In this document: piece after piece, positions 51,966 to 61,566 of the stretch
How the letters are laid out: every line of letters starts with the position of its first letter
How positions within the stretch are numbered: the first letter of the stretch is position 1
Assembly (NCBI RefSeq): GCF_010728725.1
Contig: NZ_AP022606.1
Coordinates: 1,240,001-1,304,000, forward strand
DNA length: 64,000 nucleotides
Direction: 5' to 3'
Source of the DNA: Mycobacterium branderi
Lineage (GTDB): Bacteria > Actinomycetota > Actinomycetes > Mycobacteriales > Mycobacteriaceae
Made by a program: the position numbers and the translations under genes
The notes under the pieces: model-generated
What the model saw: only the letters and a program-made list of their open reading frames with translations
Told to the model about the DNA's origin: nothing
Database searches by the model: none

Positions 51966-52711
51966 CACTCCAGCGCGGCCCGCGCTCCCGACAGCTCCGC
52001 GCTGTTGCCGAGCCGAGCCCTCCGGCCGGCCCGGTCACCCGCACGGCGTGCCGCCGACGAGTACCCCGCCGAGGCGTTGCTGGCCCGCCAGGTGCCGCGG
52101 GCCTTCGACGCGCCGCGATAGTAGTCGCGCAACTCGATTTCCTTGTTGCGCAGTGCGATTGCGGTTCCCGGTGGTCTGCCGCGGTCCTTCTTGGCGTCTT
52201 GTTGGGCCTGTTCCCGGGCCTCAGCCAGCCGCTGCCCTATCCGGGCGCCGAACGCCAGCTGGAAATTCAGCCGCGCGGTGATTGTCGGCGTGGGCCGGTG
52301 TGCACCGGAGGCGATGTAGGCATCCGACGCGCGGACCATTTGAACCACGAGGCTTGCGTACAGCGCATGGGTGGCGTCGATGTCCTCGGCGAACCCGTAC
52401 GCATAGACGAATGTCGAGTTCGACGCCACGTCGCAGCGCACGTCGTTGGCGTGGGCGATGACCACGAACAGCTGCACGTAGGTCCGCAAGCCCTTGGTGC
52501 CGGCCTCACCGATGGTGATGGTGCGCTGTATCGGTGACTGGGCGGGCGTGCGTTTGGCCGCATGCGCTCGGGCGACCGCCAAGTCGATGGAGGTCGCGGT
52601 GGCCAGTCGCTGCGCGGCCGCCATGAACGCCTCAGCCTCGTGGACGTTGTCGGTGCCTTCGGCCTGACGCAGCAGCGCCGCGATCCGCGCGAGCATCTTG
52701 TCGTCAGTCAT
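51965..52711 (-). CDS. DUF2786 protein, Rv0184-like
   Basis: A 248-residue protein that opens with a DUF2786 helical domain (MLARIAALLRQAEGTDNVHEA, about 5-25). A longer alpha/beta region follows, and the tail is basic (KARGTWRASNASAGYSSAARR). Function unknown; it regularly pairs with the HExxH gene downstream, whose start it overlaps. The ATG (MTDDKML) lacks a ribosome-binding site. TAGTTT (minus strand, 52719-52724) ends seven bases before it, favouring this start over one nine bases upstream. Confidence 0.8.
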   Translation of the reverse strand: MTDDKMLARIAALLRQAEGTDNVHEAEAFMAAAQRLATATSIDLAVARAHAAKRTPAQSPIQRTITIGEAGTKGLRTYVQLFVVIAHANDVRCDVASNSTFVYAYGFAEDIDATHALYASLVVQMVRASDAYIASGAHRPTPTITARLNFQLAFGARIGQRLAEAREQAQQDAKKDRGRPPGTAIALRNKEIELRDYYRGASKARGTWRASNASAGYSSAARRAGDRAGRRARLGNSAELSGARAALE

Positions 52712-52718
52712 AAGCGCC

Positions 52719-52724
52719 AAACTA
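52719..52724 (-). promoter_or_regulatory. -10 box before the leaderless Rv0184-like gene
   Basis: TAGTTT ends seven bases before the ATG and heads the Rv0184-Rv0185-bglS unit. Confidence 0.4.
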
Positions 52725-52755
52725 GCTCACCTGTATGACAATTCGGTGCAGCCAT

Positions 52756-54601
<1,846 letters not shown>

Positions 54602-54603
54602 CT

Positions 54604-54664
54604 GCCGAGTGTGGACTTATGCCACGTATCGGCGCCGGAAACGTTCCTCAAGTCCACAATCGGC
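54604..54664. repeat. 61-bp palindrome that encodes the end of the DUF559 gene
   Basis: Arms GCCGAGTGTGGACTT (54604-54618) and AAGTCCACAATCGGC (54650-54664) pair at 14 of 15 positions. It starts three bases after the sigG stop. On the minus strand it encodes ADCGLEERFRRRYVA and the TAA stop of the DUF559 gene, so the repeat is partly coding. Confidence 0.8.
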
Positions 54665-55531
54665 GAGCCAGGTGCAGCCAGCGGCCTGCAGAGCATCACA
54701 TGTGCGAACCACCACGACATCGGACCGATACCGCAGCATGTCACCGCTGACATGCACCAGCCGCCAGCCGAGCGCGGCAAGCTCGGCCTGCCGATCGACG
54801 TCGGCGGTCCGTATCGCCGGATCGGTCCAGTGTTGCGGACCGTCGAACTCCACGCCGACCTTCCACTCGTCGTATCCCATGTCGATGCGGGCGAACGGAA
54901 TACCGTAACGATCGCGTACGACGATCTGCGTCTTTGGTTTTGGCAGTCCAGCACGGACGAGCACGAGCCGCGTCCGCGTTTCCTGTGGCGATTCCGCGCC
55001 GCCGTCCATCAGCTCCAGAACTCGCCGCAATTGGATGAGCCCACGCGCGCCGCGATGATTTTGGCCGACGGATTCAATACTGACTGGATTGACGCCGGTT
55101 GCGTTGGCGAGCGCATCCAGTCGAATCACCGCCGTAGTCACGCCTTTCCGGCGAGCTAGGTCGAAGGCTGTGCGCGCCGGTGTGGTCACTGGCATCCCAC
55201 GGACCAGACAGCTCTCGTCATCCCGAAGTTTCTCGCGATGGATGACAATGCCGTCGACATTGCACGCCTCAGTCCGATTCAACTCCGCAGGGAGCCGGGG
55301 ATCGATCCAGTTTGAACCATGCAGCGCGGCGGCCGACAGGCCAGCGACCGTGGCAGCTCGTCCGGACCACAGCCAGGCCGCGATCCCTTTCGTGACGGCG
55401 GTCAACTCGTGACCCCTCGGCACGTAGACATTGCGATAGATCATCTCATGTCGGCTGCGTAAGGTGCGCTTGGTAACTCGTCCTTCCGCCAATGCTTCGG
55501 TGCCGACAAACGGCCAACCATGCTCCCCCAT
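54617..55531 (-). CDS. DUF559 (Vsr-like nuclease) protein with AbiEi-type N-terminus
   Basis: A 304-residue protein. The N-terminal part resembles the AbiEi winged-helix/antitoxin domain (RVTKRTLRSRHEMIYRNVYV, then GLSAAALHG). The C-terminal part is a DUF559 fold of the Vsr/PD-(D/E)XK nuclease group: Asp in FARIDMGY, Glu and Asp in VGVEFDGPQHW, and DVDRQAELAALGWRLVHV. No toxin gene is adjacent. AAGG lies seven bases before the ATG. The last 15 codons and stop come from a 61-bp palindromic repeat, and a second copy lies upstream. This suggests a mobile or recombining unit. Confidence 0.75.
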   Translation of the reverse strand: MGEHGWPFVGTEALAEGRVTKRTLRSRHEMIYRNVYVPRGHELTAVTKGIAAWLWSGRAATVAGLSAAALHGSNWIDPRLPAELNRTEACNVDGIVIHREKLRDDESCLVRGMPVTTPARTAFDLARRKGVTTAVIRLDALANATGVNPVSIESVGQNHRGARGLIQLRRVLELMDGGAESPQETRTRLVLVRAGLPKPKTQIVVRDRYGIPFARIDMGYDEWKVGVEFDGPQHWTDPAIRTADVDRQAELAALGWRLVHVSGDMLRYRSDVVVVRTCDALQAAGCTWLADCGLEERFRRRYVA

Positions 55532-55565
55532 GCGCTGACCTTGTCAGCACCGGCCGACAGCGCAA

Positions 55566-55626
55566 GTCGAATGTGGGCTTCTGCAACGTCGCTTGTGGAA
55601 AAGCGTTGATTAAGTCCACATTCGGC
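55566..55626. repeat. 61-bp palindrome upstream of the DUF559 gene
   Basis: Arms GTCGAATGTGGGCTT and AAGTCCACATTCGGC pair at 13 of 15 positions. It begins three bases past the dehydrogenase stop and ends 34 bases before the DUF559 start. Its minus strand would read AECGLNQRF, like the DUF559 tail, but has no stop at that place. Confidence 0.75.
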
Positions 55627-55628
55627 GC

Positions 55629-56762
55629 CTAGCAACGACGCGAATCCGGCGACGGGCCGGGCACCGCCCGGACCAGACCAGCGCCCGTGATCAGTGGCAG
55701 GTCCAGCGCGGAGAGCAGGCCGGGCCGCGCCTCGCACACCGCCGGAATGGCGTTGACCATTCGCGACGCGCCGGCCATCCGCGCGCCCAGGTCGTGGTCG
55801 TGGTCGTCGGCCATCTCGAACTCGCAGCGCATGCTCGGCGAGCCTTCGATCTCGACCCGGTATGCGCCGCGCCCCGAGGCCGCCCCGTAGCCGAAGTCGC
55901 GCGGCTCAATCGAGATGTGCGGCTGCGGCCAATCCGGCGCCATGCCGTCGTGCATGCGGGTGACATGGTCGACGACGAAAGTTGCTCTGCCGTCGACGTA
56001 TCCGGTCAATGTCGACCGCATCGCGCCGATCGTGCCGGCGGCGATATGCCCGGTCGGTGTGTCGAACGACTCGGACGCCGCGACCCGCTCGACGTTCTCC
56101 TCGATGTGGTCGATTTTCACGCCCACCCCGGCGGCGAGCTGGTGCAGCACCGGGCCCCAGCCGAACGTGAACATTCCCGGCTGCGCCGCGAAGGCAGGGA
56201 ACTCCGGCGGCTTGCCGAATCCGAGGATCTCGTAGACCGCCGCCTTGTCCGGATAGGTCGCGTAGTTGAACATCTCGGTCACCCGCACACTTTCGATGAC
56301 CCGCGACACTCCCGAAAGCGCCAGTGGCAGAACATCGTTGGCAAATCCGGTGTCGATGCCGGTGGTGAAGAACGACACACCTCCGGCCAGCGCGGCTTCC
56401 CGCAACGGATCGGTGAACGCGGCGTCGACGCCGTCGGGAAAGACCAGCGGCACCACCGAGCAGGACACCACGTTCTTGCCGCCCCGCAGAATCGACACCA
56501 TGTCCGCGATCGCCTCGGCCGGACGCAGATTCGCCGCCGCGGCGTAGACCACCGCGTCGGCGTCACCGGCCAGCAGAGAAGCGGGGTCTTGTGTCGCCAC
56601 CACACCCACCGGGGCGATCCCGCACAGTTCCCCCGCGTCCCGGCCCGCCTTGGCGTCGCTGTGCACGACGAGATCCACCAACTCCAGCGCAGGGTGGTCG
56701 ATCACTCCGCGCAACGCGATCAGCCCCATCGAACCCGGACCCCACACCGCGACCTTGAACAC
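55629..56762 (-). CDS. NAD(P)-binding dehydrogenase, dihydrodipicolinate-reductase-like
   Basis: A 377-residue oxidoreductase. KVAVWGPGSMGLIALRG (about 3-19) is the Rossmann dinucleotide-binding turn; ADAVVYAAAANLRPAEA and FTTGIDTGFANDVLPLAL are typical of mycobacterial proteins annotated as dihydrodipicolinate reductase or 2,4-diaminopentanoate dehydrogenase-like. It probably reduces or oxidises a small substrate other than dihydrodipicolinate. The GTG has AGGAG upstream. It is divergent from the iclR gene, with a perfect palindrome between them, so joint control is likely. Confidence 0.8.
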   Translation of the reverse strand: MFKVAVWGPGSMGLIALRGVIDHPALELVDLVVHSDAKAGRDAGELCGIAPVGVVATQDPASLLAGDADAVVYAAAANLRPAEAIADMVSILRGGKNVVSCSVVPLVFPDGVDAAFTDPLREAALAGGVSFFTTGIDTGFANDVLPLALSGVSRVIESVRVTEMFNYATYPDKAAVYEILGFGKPPEFPAFAAQPGMFTFGWGPVLHQLAAGVGVKIDHIEENVERVAASESFDTPTGHIAAGTIGAMRSTLTGYVDGRATFVVDHVTRMHDGMAPDWPQPHISIEPRDFGYGAASGRGAYRVEIEGSPSMRCEFEMADDHDHDLGARMAGASRMVNAIPAVCEARPGLLSALDLPLITGAGLVRAVPGPSPDSRRC

Positions 56763-56769
56763 CGTGATC

Positions 56770-56799
56770 TCCTAATATTAGGACACCGGAAACTATATT
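56770..56799. promoter_or_regulatory. palindromic operator and iclR -10 box
   Basis: TCCTAATATTAGGA (56770-56783) is a perfect 14-bp palindrome at the -35 position of a TATATT -10 box (56794-56799) for iclR. It also lies just before the ribosome-binding site of the divergent dehydrogenase. It is a likely IclR-protein site. Confidence 0.55.
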
Positions 56800-56824
56800 C
56801 TGGACGGATCGTAGGGAGGTGGCT

Positions 56825-57682
56825 GTGGCTTCGTCAACGGTCAAATCGCCGCCCACCGCTCGTGTCATGGATGTCCTTGCCGCACTGACGGATTCACCCG
56901 ACGGGCGCACATCGGCCGAGCTGGCGAAGTGCTGCGGTATCAGCACGTCGACGTGCGCGCTGGTGCTGGCCGAATTAGAGCAACGCAGCTGGGTGGCCCG
57001 CCGCGACGACCGCCGCTACGTGCTGGGCAGCGGACTGTTCGGCCTGGTCCACGGGCTGCGCAAACAATTCCCGTTGCTTGACCGCGGCCGCGACGCACTC
57101 ACCTTCTTGCACGAGACGCTGAGCGCTGGCTGCTCGATGTCGAAAATCAGCGAGCGGCAGCTGATTACCGTCGACACGGTGGGCCACGGGACCGACAGCG
57201 AACACGCTGTCGGCCAACGCTTTCCGATCGACCCGCCGTTCGGTCTGGTGGCTATGGCCTGGCGCGACGACGACGCCGTCGACGCGTGGCTGCGTCGCGT
57301 CCAGCCCCGGTTGACCCCCGCCGATATCGCCGCGCATCGACGGGTGCTCGCCGACATCCGCCACCGCGGCTATGGCGCCTGGCGCTTCGACGACGCCCAC
57401 GCCTCGCTGCACGATCGACTCACGGCCGTTTTGGCGTCCCTGGAGCCGACTGCGCAAGTGACTCGTCAGCTCAGCACACTGATGACGATGGTCACCCTGC
57501 ACTCGGTGACCGATAAGCTCGAAACGGAGCTGGCCTCAACGGAATTCGTCGTCTTGCCGATCTACGATAGCGACGGCCAACCGGCATACCAGATCGAGAT
57601 CCACCTGGGCCGGCCCGAACAGCTGACGCTCGCCGAACTCGACAAGGCGCTCAAGCATGCCCAAACGCTGCTGTTAGCGTGA
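56825..57682 (+). CDS. IclR-family transcriptional regulator
   Basis: A 285-residue regulator. The N-terminal winged helix spans about 10-70 (RVMDVLAALTDSPDGRTSAE and ISTSTCALVLAELEQRSWV). The C-terminal IclR effector domain follows. The GTG behind GGGAGG is chosen (MASSTVKSPP); a GTG six bases earlier overlaps that site. It is divergent from the dehydrogenase and six bases before an SDR gene on the same strand, so it probably controls both. Ligand unknown. Confidence 0.87.
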   Translation: MASSTVKSPPTARVMDVLAALTDSPDGRTSAELAKCCGISTSTCALVLAELEQRSWVARRDDRRYVLGSGLFGLVHGLRKQFPLLDRGRDALTFLHETLSAGCSMSKISERQLITVDTVGHGTDSEHAVGQRFPIDPPFGLVAMAWRDDDAVDAWLRRVQPRLTPADIAAHRRVLADIRHRGYGAWRFDDAHASLHDRLTAVLASLEPTAQVTRQLSTLMTMVTLHSVTDKLETELASTEFVVLPIYDSDGQPAYQIEIHLGRPEQLTLAELDKALKHAQTLLLA

Positions 57683-57688
57683 CCCGCC

Positions 57689-58429
57689 ATGGGACGCGTA
57701 GACGGAAAAGTTGCACTGATCAGCGGCGGCGCACGCGGTATGGGCGCCGCGCACGCACGGGCATTGATCGCCGAAGGAGCCAAGGTCGTCGTCGGCGACA
57801 TCCTCGACGACGACGGCACCGCACTGGCCAAAGAACTAGGCGACGCGGCCCGCTTCGTCCACCTCGACGTCACCCAGCCCGATCAGTGGAAGGCGGCCGT
57901 ACAGACCGCCGTCACGCAGTTCGGGAGGCTCGACGTGCTGGTCAACAACGCCGGCATCGTCAACGGCAACACGCTGCAGAACTTCCCGCTCACCGACTGG
58001 CAGCAGATCATCGACATCAACCTCACCGGCACGTTCCTGGGCATGCAGGCCGCGGTGGAACCGATGATCGCGGCCGGCGGCGGTTCGATCATCAACATCT
58101 CCTCGGTCGAAGGTCTGCGCGGCAGCCCCGGGCTCTACGGCTACGTCGCATCCAAGTTCGGCGTGCGGGGACTGGCCAAGGCGGCCGCGCTGGAGCTGGC
58201 GCCGCACAACATCCGGGTCAACTCCATCCACCCCGGGCTGATTCGCACCCCGATGACAGCCGGCATTCCGGAGGACTTCCTGCAGATCCCGCTGGGACGC
58301 GGCGCCGAGCCGGGCGAGGTGTCGGCCTGCGTCGTCTACCTGTCCTCCGACGAATCGTCGTACTCCACCGGCGGGGAATTCGTCGTGGACGGCGGCCTGA
58401 CGGTGGGCGTACCACACAAGAGCGCATAG
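57689..58429 (+). CDS. short-chain dehydrogenase/reductase (FabG3-like)
   Basis: A 246-residue classical SDR. The cofactor turn is GGARGMG (13-19); NNAG is at 86-89; the catalytic Ser139, Tyr152 and Lys156 are in INISSVEGLRGS and YGYVASKFG. Asp37 after the second strand (VVVGDILDDD) suggests NAD over NADP. It resembles mycobacterial 20-beta/3-alpha-hydroxysteroid dehydrogenase (FabG3). It is six bases behind iclR, so co-transcribed. The substrate could be a steroid or another secondary alcohol. Confidence 0.9.
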   Translation: MGRVDGKVALISGGARGMGAAHARALIAEGAKVVVGDILDDDGTALAKELGDAARFVHLDVTQPDQWKAAVQTAVTQFGRLDVLVNNAGIVNGNTLQNFPLTDWQQIIDINLTGTFLGMQAAVEPMIAAGGGSIINISSVEGLRGSPGLYGYVASKFGVRGLAKAAALELAPHNIRVNSIHPGLIRTPMTAGIPEDFLQIPLGRGAEPGEVSACVVYLSSDESSYSTGGEFVVDGGLTVGVPHKSA

Positions 58430-58442
58430 CGCCGTATCAATG

Positions 58443-58472
58443 CAGGTCAAAGCATCAACAGTGACCTGTTTT
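58443..58472. terminator. inverted repeat with a short T-run after the SDR gene
   Basis: CAGGTCA (58443-58449) and TGACCTG (58462-58468) pair around 12 bases, followed by TTTTG. This could be the SDR terminator or an operator for the alcohol dehydrogenase, whose likely -10 (TAAGAT, 58496-58501) lies just downstream. Confidence 0.4.
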
Positions 58473-58509
58473 GTAACGCGTTCTGGTCGGGTGGTTAAGA
58501 TCGCGAGGC

Positions 58510-59634
58510 ATGAAGACCAAGGGCGCTCTGCTGTGGGAGCTCAACTCGCCGTTCAAAGTCGACGAGATCGAGGTGGGCGATCCCGTCGCTGACGAAGTCC
58601 AGATCCAACTGCATGCCGCCGGCATGTGCCACTCCGACTACCACCTGACCACGGGAGCCACCCCGATCGGGCTGCCGGCACTGGGCGGCCACGAGGGTGC
58701 GGGCGTCGTCACCAAGGTCGGCAAGGGCGTCAGCGGCCTGCAAGAGGGTGATCACGTCATCCTGGCGTTCATCCCGGCCTGCGGCCAGTGCCCACCGTGT
58801 CTGAAGGGCTTCCGGTCGCTATGCGACCGCGGCGCGGTGCTGCTCGGCGGTAAGGCCATCGCCGACGGAACCCACCGGGTGCGCGCCGGGTCGCACGACG
58901 TGTCGCCGATGAACCTGCTCGGCACGTTCGCCCCCTACATGACCGTCCACAAGGACTCCGTCGTCAAGATCGACCCCGACGTGCCGTTCGAGGCTGCTGC
59001 GATCATGGGCTGCGCGGTGCCCACCGGATTCGGCTCGGCCACCAACGTCGCCGAGGTCCAACCCGGCGACACCGTGGCGATCGTAGGTGTCGGCGGCATC
59101 GGGATGAGCGCGCTGCAGGGCGCGGTGCTCTCCGGCGCCAAGCACGTCATCGCGATCGACCCGGTGGAGTACAAGCGCGACCAGGCCGTCAAATTCGGCG
59201 CCACCCACGTCTACCCGACCATGGCCGAGGCCATCGCGCCAATGATCGACCTCACCTACGGCCTGATGGCCGACAAGACCATCATCGCGGTCGGCGAGAT
59301 CCGCGGCGAGATGATCGAAGAAGCGATGACGCTGACCGCCAAGACCGGCACCTGTGTGGTGACCGGCATGGGCGCGATGACCGACGTCGACGTCAAGCTC
59401 AACCTCTTCCTGTTCACAATGTTGCAGAAGACGTTGAAGGGCAACATCTTCGGCGGCGGCAGCTCGCACGTCGAGACGCCGCGGCTGGTGGGGCTGTACA
59501 AGTCCGGACTGCTCAAGGTCGACGAGATGGTGACTAGCACCTACCGGCTCGAAGACATCAACGACGGCTACCAGGACATGCTCGACGGCAAGAACATCCG
59601 CGGCGTCATCAAATACACCGACGCCGACTGGTAA
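58510..59634 (+). CDS. NDMA-dependent-type zinc alcohol dehydrogenase
   Basis: A 374-residue medium-chain zinc dehydrogenase. The catalytic zinc site is Cys40, His61, Glu62 and Cys168 (MCHSDYH, GGHEGAG, MGCAVPTG). The structural zinc is Cys91, Cys94, Cys97 and Cys105. VGVGGIGM (193-200) binds NAD. MKTKGALLWELNSPF and SPMNLLGTFAPYMTVH are typical of the mycobacterial NDMA-dependent group, which keeps its cofactor bound. It oxidises alcohols; the physiological electron acceptor may be mycofactocin, whose genes are not in this window. A TAAGAT box eight bases before the ATG suggests a leaderless start. Confidence 0.9.
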   Translation: MKTKGALLWELNSPFKVDEIEVGDPVADEVQIQLHAAGMCHSDYHLTTGATPIGLPALGGHEGAGVVTKVGKGVSGLQEGDHVILAFIPACGQCPPCLKGFRSLCDRGAVLLGGKAIADGTHRVRAGSHDVSPMNLLGTFAPYMTVHKDSVVKIDPDVPFEAAAIMGCAVPTGFGSATNVAEVQPGDTVAIVGVGGIGMSALQGAVLSGAKHVIAIDPVEYKRDQAVKFGATHVYPTMAEAIAPMIDLTYGLMADKTIIAVGEIRGEMIEEAMTLTAKTGTCVVTGMGAMTDVDVKLNLFLFTMLQKTLKGNIFGGGSSHVETPRLVGLYKSGLLKVDEMVTSTYRLEDINDGYQDMLDGKNIRGVIKYTDADW

Positions 59635-59666
59635 CCAGCGCTGATTCGTTTCCGGCGTAGCCAACC

Positions 59667-59696
59667 TTGACAGGCAAGCAGCTGCTTGCATAACGT
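59667..59696 (+). promoter_or_regulatory. arsR-family promoter with the operator filling its spacer
   Basis: A consensus -35 TTGACA (59667-59672) and a -10 TAACGT (59691-59696) are 18 bp apart. The perfect 16-bp palindrome GCAAGCAGCTGCTTGC (59674-59689) fills that spacer. The -10 ends six bases before the GTG of the regulator, so the mRNA is leaderless. Direct autorepression is expected. Confidence 0.7.
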
Positions 59697-59702
59697 CGGA
59701 GA

Positions 59703-60017
59703 GTGGGTGACGTCTTCAAGGCCTTGGCCGATCCCACACGCCGCGCAATTCTCGACGAATTGGCTGATCGAAATGGGCAGACGCTCTTTGAGATCTGCGC
59801 GCGGCTGGCAACCAAGCACGGGCTTGGTTCGTCGCGGCAGGCGATCTCACAGCACATTGATGTCCTTGCGGCGGCGGGGCTGGTCGAGACTCGGCGCGAA
59901 GGCAGGTACAAGTTCCACTACATCAACACCACGCCGCTCGTACCGATCGTTCAGCGGTGGCTCAAAGCCGATCCCGGTCGTCATCGTGACACGGGTGCCA
60001 GGGAAGGATCACCATGA
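59703..60017 (+). CDS. ArsR-family transcriptional regulator
   Basis: A 104-residue winged-helix repressor. DVFKALADPTRRAILDELA is the classic opening. The recognition region is SRQAISQHIDVLAAAGLVETR, with the wing REGRYKFHY. There is no Cys pair of the metal-sensing kind (a single Cys lies in FEICARL), so it probably senses something other than metals. Its stop overlaps the start of the VOC gene (ATGA). The operator is described at 59667. Confidence 0.9.
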   Translation: MGDVFKALADPTRRAILDELADRNGQTLFEICARLATKHGLGSSRQAISQHIDVLAAAGLVETRREGRYKFHYINTTPLVPIVQRWLKADPGRHRDTGAREGSP

Positions 60018-60406
60018 GAATCAATCTGACCAGCGTGCTCGTTGACGACCAAGACAAGGCACTGCGGTTCTACACCCAGGTCCTCGGTTTCAAACAGAAG
60101 ACTGACGTTCCACTGGGCGAGCACCGGTGGATCACCGTGGTGTCCCCGGAGGACCCTAACGGGACCGAACTCATCCTCGAACCCGACGAGCACCCCGCTG
60201 TTAAGCCGTTCAAGAAGGCCCTGGTCACCGACGGCATCCCGTTTACTTCCTTCGCCGTCGAGGACGTCGGGGCGGAGTACGAGCGGCTGCGCGGCCTCGG
60301 GGTGCGCTTCACCCAGGAGCCCACCAATATGGGGTCGGTGACCACAGCAGTGCTTGACGACACCTGCGGCAACCTGATCCAAATCGCCCACCAGGCGCTG
60401 GCTTAG
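60014..60406 (+). CDS. VOC-family glyoxalase/bleomycin-resistance-like protein
   Basis: A 130-residue protein of two beta-alpha-beta-beta-beta modules. It begins MRINLTSVLVDDQDKALRFY; Glu in TELILEPDEHP and DDTCGNLIQIAHQAL are typical of the VOC fold, and a Glu in the last strand is replaced by Gln. Such proteins degrade or bind small electrophiles or drugs. It is coupled to the ArsR regulator, which suggests that the regulator's ligand is its substrate. Confidence 0.85.
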   Translation: MRINLTSVLVDDQDKALRFYTQVLGFKQKTDVPLGEHRWITVVSPEDPNGTELILEPDEHPAVKPFKKALVTDGIPFTSFAVEDVGAEYERLRGLGVRFTQEPTNMGSVTTAVLDDTCGNLIQIAHQALA

Positions 60407-60435
60407 GCTCGAACCAAGACCGCAGCGCGAATGGC

Positions 60436-60441
60436 TACCCT
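60436..60441 (+). promoter_or_regulatory. -10 box before leaderless pirin
   Basis: TACCCT ends six bases before the pirin GTG with no ribosome-binding site between. It is the same hexamer as at the ricR and Rv0204c-like starts. Confidence 0.45.
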
Positions 60442-60447
60442 GAAGTC

Positions 60448-61164
60448 GTGAGTGCCACAGCGGAGTTTCGACGTGCACAAGACCGGGCCGTCACCACGAC
60501 GTCGTGGCTAAAGTCCAGGCATTCGTTCTCGTTCGGCGACCACTACGACCCCGACAACACCCATCACGGCGTGCTGCTGGTCAACAACGACGACATCGTC
60601 GCGCCCGCTTCGGGTTTCGACACTCACCCGCACCGAGATATGGAGATCGTGACGTGGGTGCTGGACGGCTCACTGACGCACCGTGATTCGGCCGGCAACA
60701 GCGGCGTGATCTATCCCGGCCTGGCGCAACGGATGTCGGCCGGCAGCGGGATCATGCACTCCGAAAAGAACGACTCACCCACGGAGCCGGTGCATTTCGT
60801 GCAGATGTGGGTGGTGCCCGACGAGACCGGGATCGACCCCAGCTACCAGCAACACGAGATCGGCGACATGCGAGGGCTGGTACCCGTCGCGTCGGGCCGG
60901 CCCGGGCAGGACGCCGCGATCACCATCCACAACCGCTCCGCGGCGCTCTATGCCGCGCGGCTCGAGCCGGGTGCGGCCGTGGAATTGCCGGCCGCGCCCT
61001 ATCTGCACCTCTTCGCCGCACGCGGCCGGCTGACCGTCGAGGGCATCGGCGATCTGGCCGAGGGAGATGCCGTGCGCTTCACCGGGTCGGACGGCCAGCG
61101 GGTCACCGCGGCTGCGCCGTCAGAGATCCTGGTCTGGGAGATGCATACCGCACTCGGCCGCTAG
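60448..61164 (+). CDS. pirin-family protein, Rv0181c-like
   Basis: A 238-residue bicupin. The metal ligands are His60 and His62 in DTHPHRDMEIVTW and His104 and Glu106 in GSGIMHSEKND, all conserved, so it should bind one iron. The second cupin lacks ligands, as in the family. Some pirins act as quercetinases, and others are redox cofactors of transcription. A GTG start six bases after TACCCT suggests a leaderless mRNA. It ends eight bases from the convergent membrane-protein gene. Confidence 0.9.
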   Translation: MSATAEFRRAQDRAVTTTSWLKSRHSFSFGDHYDPDNTHHGVLLVNNDDIVAPASGFDTHPHRDMEIVTWVLDGSLTHRDSAGNSGVIYPGLAQRMSAGSGIMHSEKNDSPTEPVHFVQMWVVPDETGIDPSYQQHEIGDMRGLVPVASGRPGQDAAITIHNRSAALYAARLEPGAAVELPAAPYLHLFAARGRLTVEGIGDLAEGDAVRFTGSDGQRVTAAAPSEILVWEMHTALGR

Positions 61165-61172
61165 ACCCCCGG

Positions 61173-61451
61173 TTAGCGAGGAATCTGACCACGCCGCCCG
61201 GTCAGTCCCAGATAGATCGCGATCAAGACGACGGCGACGACGATGCCGACCAGAAACGGGATTACCGCCCAGCCGCCGTTGGCGTTTTTATAACCGACGC
61301 TGTATGTCAACCACGATCCGAGAAATGAACCGAGCGCGCCCAGCACGATCGTCATAATGATGCCGATGTTCTGCTTCCCGGGCATCACCAGTCGCGCAAG
61401 TGCGCCCACGATCAGTCCGACGATCAGGGCGCTGAAAATGGTTCCGATCAT
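61173..61451 (-). CDS. GlsB/YeaQ/YmgE-family stress membrane protein
   Basis: A 92-residue membrane protein with three hydrophobic helices. GTIFSALIVGLIVGALARLVMP is close to the transglycosylase-associated/YeaQ signature; GIIMTIVLGALGSFLGSWL and the final VIPFLVGIVVAVVLIAIYLG complete it. The family is linked to stress response with no known activity. AGGAG lies seven bases before the ATG. Confidence 0.87.
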   Translation of the reverse strand: MIGTIFSALIVGLIVGALARLVMPGKQNIGIIMTIVLGALGSFLGSWLTYSVGYKNANGGWAVIPFLVGIVVAVVLIAIYLGLTGRRGQIPR

Positions 61452-61566
61452 TGTTTCTCCTGTGTTCGGAGGCGCCCGCTCGGCGCCGTCACGCGTCAGA
61501 GTGCCCGCTGATGCGTCGCTCCTAACTTTTTCGCGGTTAGGGTGAGCCCGACGAACTGGAGCCCGC

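Noticed and set aside
54617..55531. Type IV toxin-antitoxin system
   Set aside because: The AbiEi-like N-terminus might suggest one, but no toxin partner is next to it and the C-terminus is a nuclease-like DUF559 domain.
61155..61195. CGCTA/TAGCG inverted repeat after pirin as a terminator
   Set aside because: The stem is only five pairs with a ten-base loop, too weak to report as a feature.
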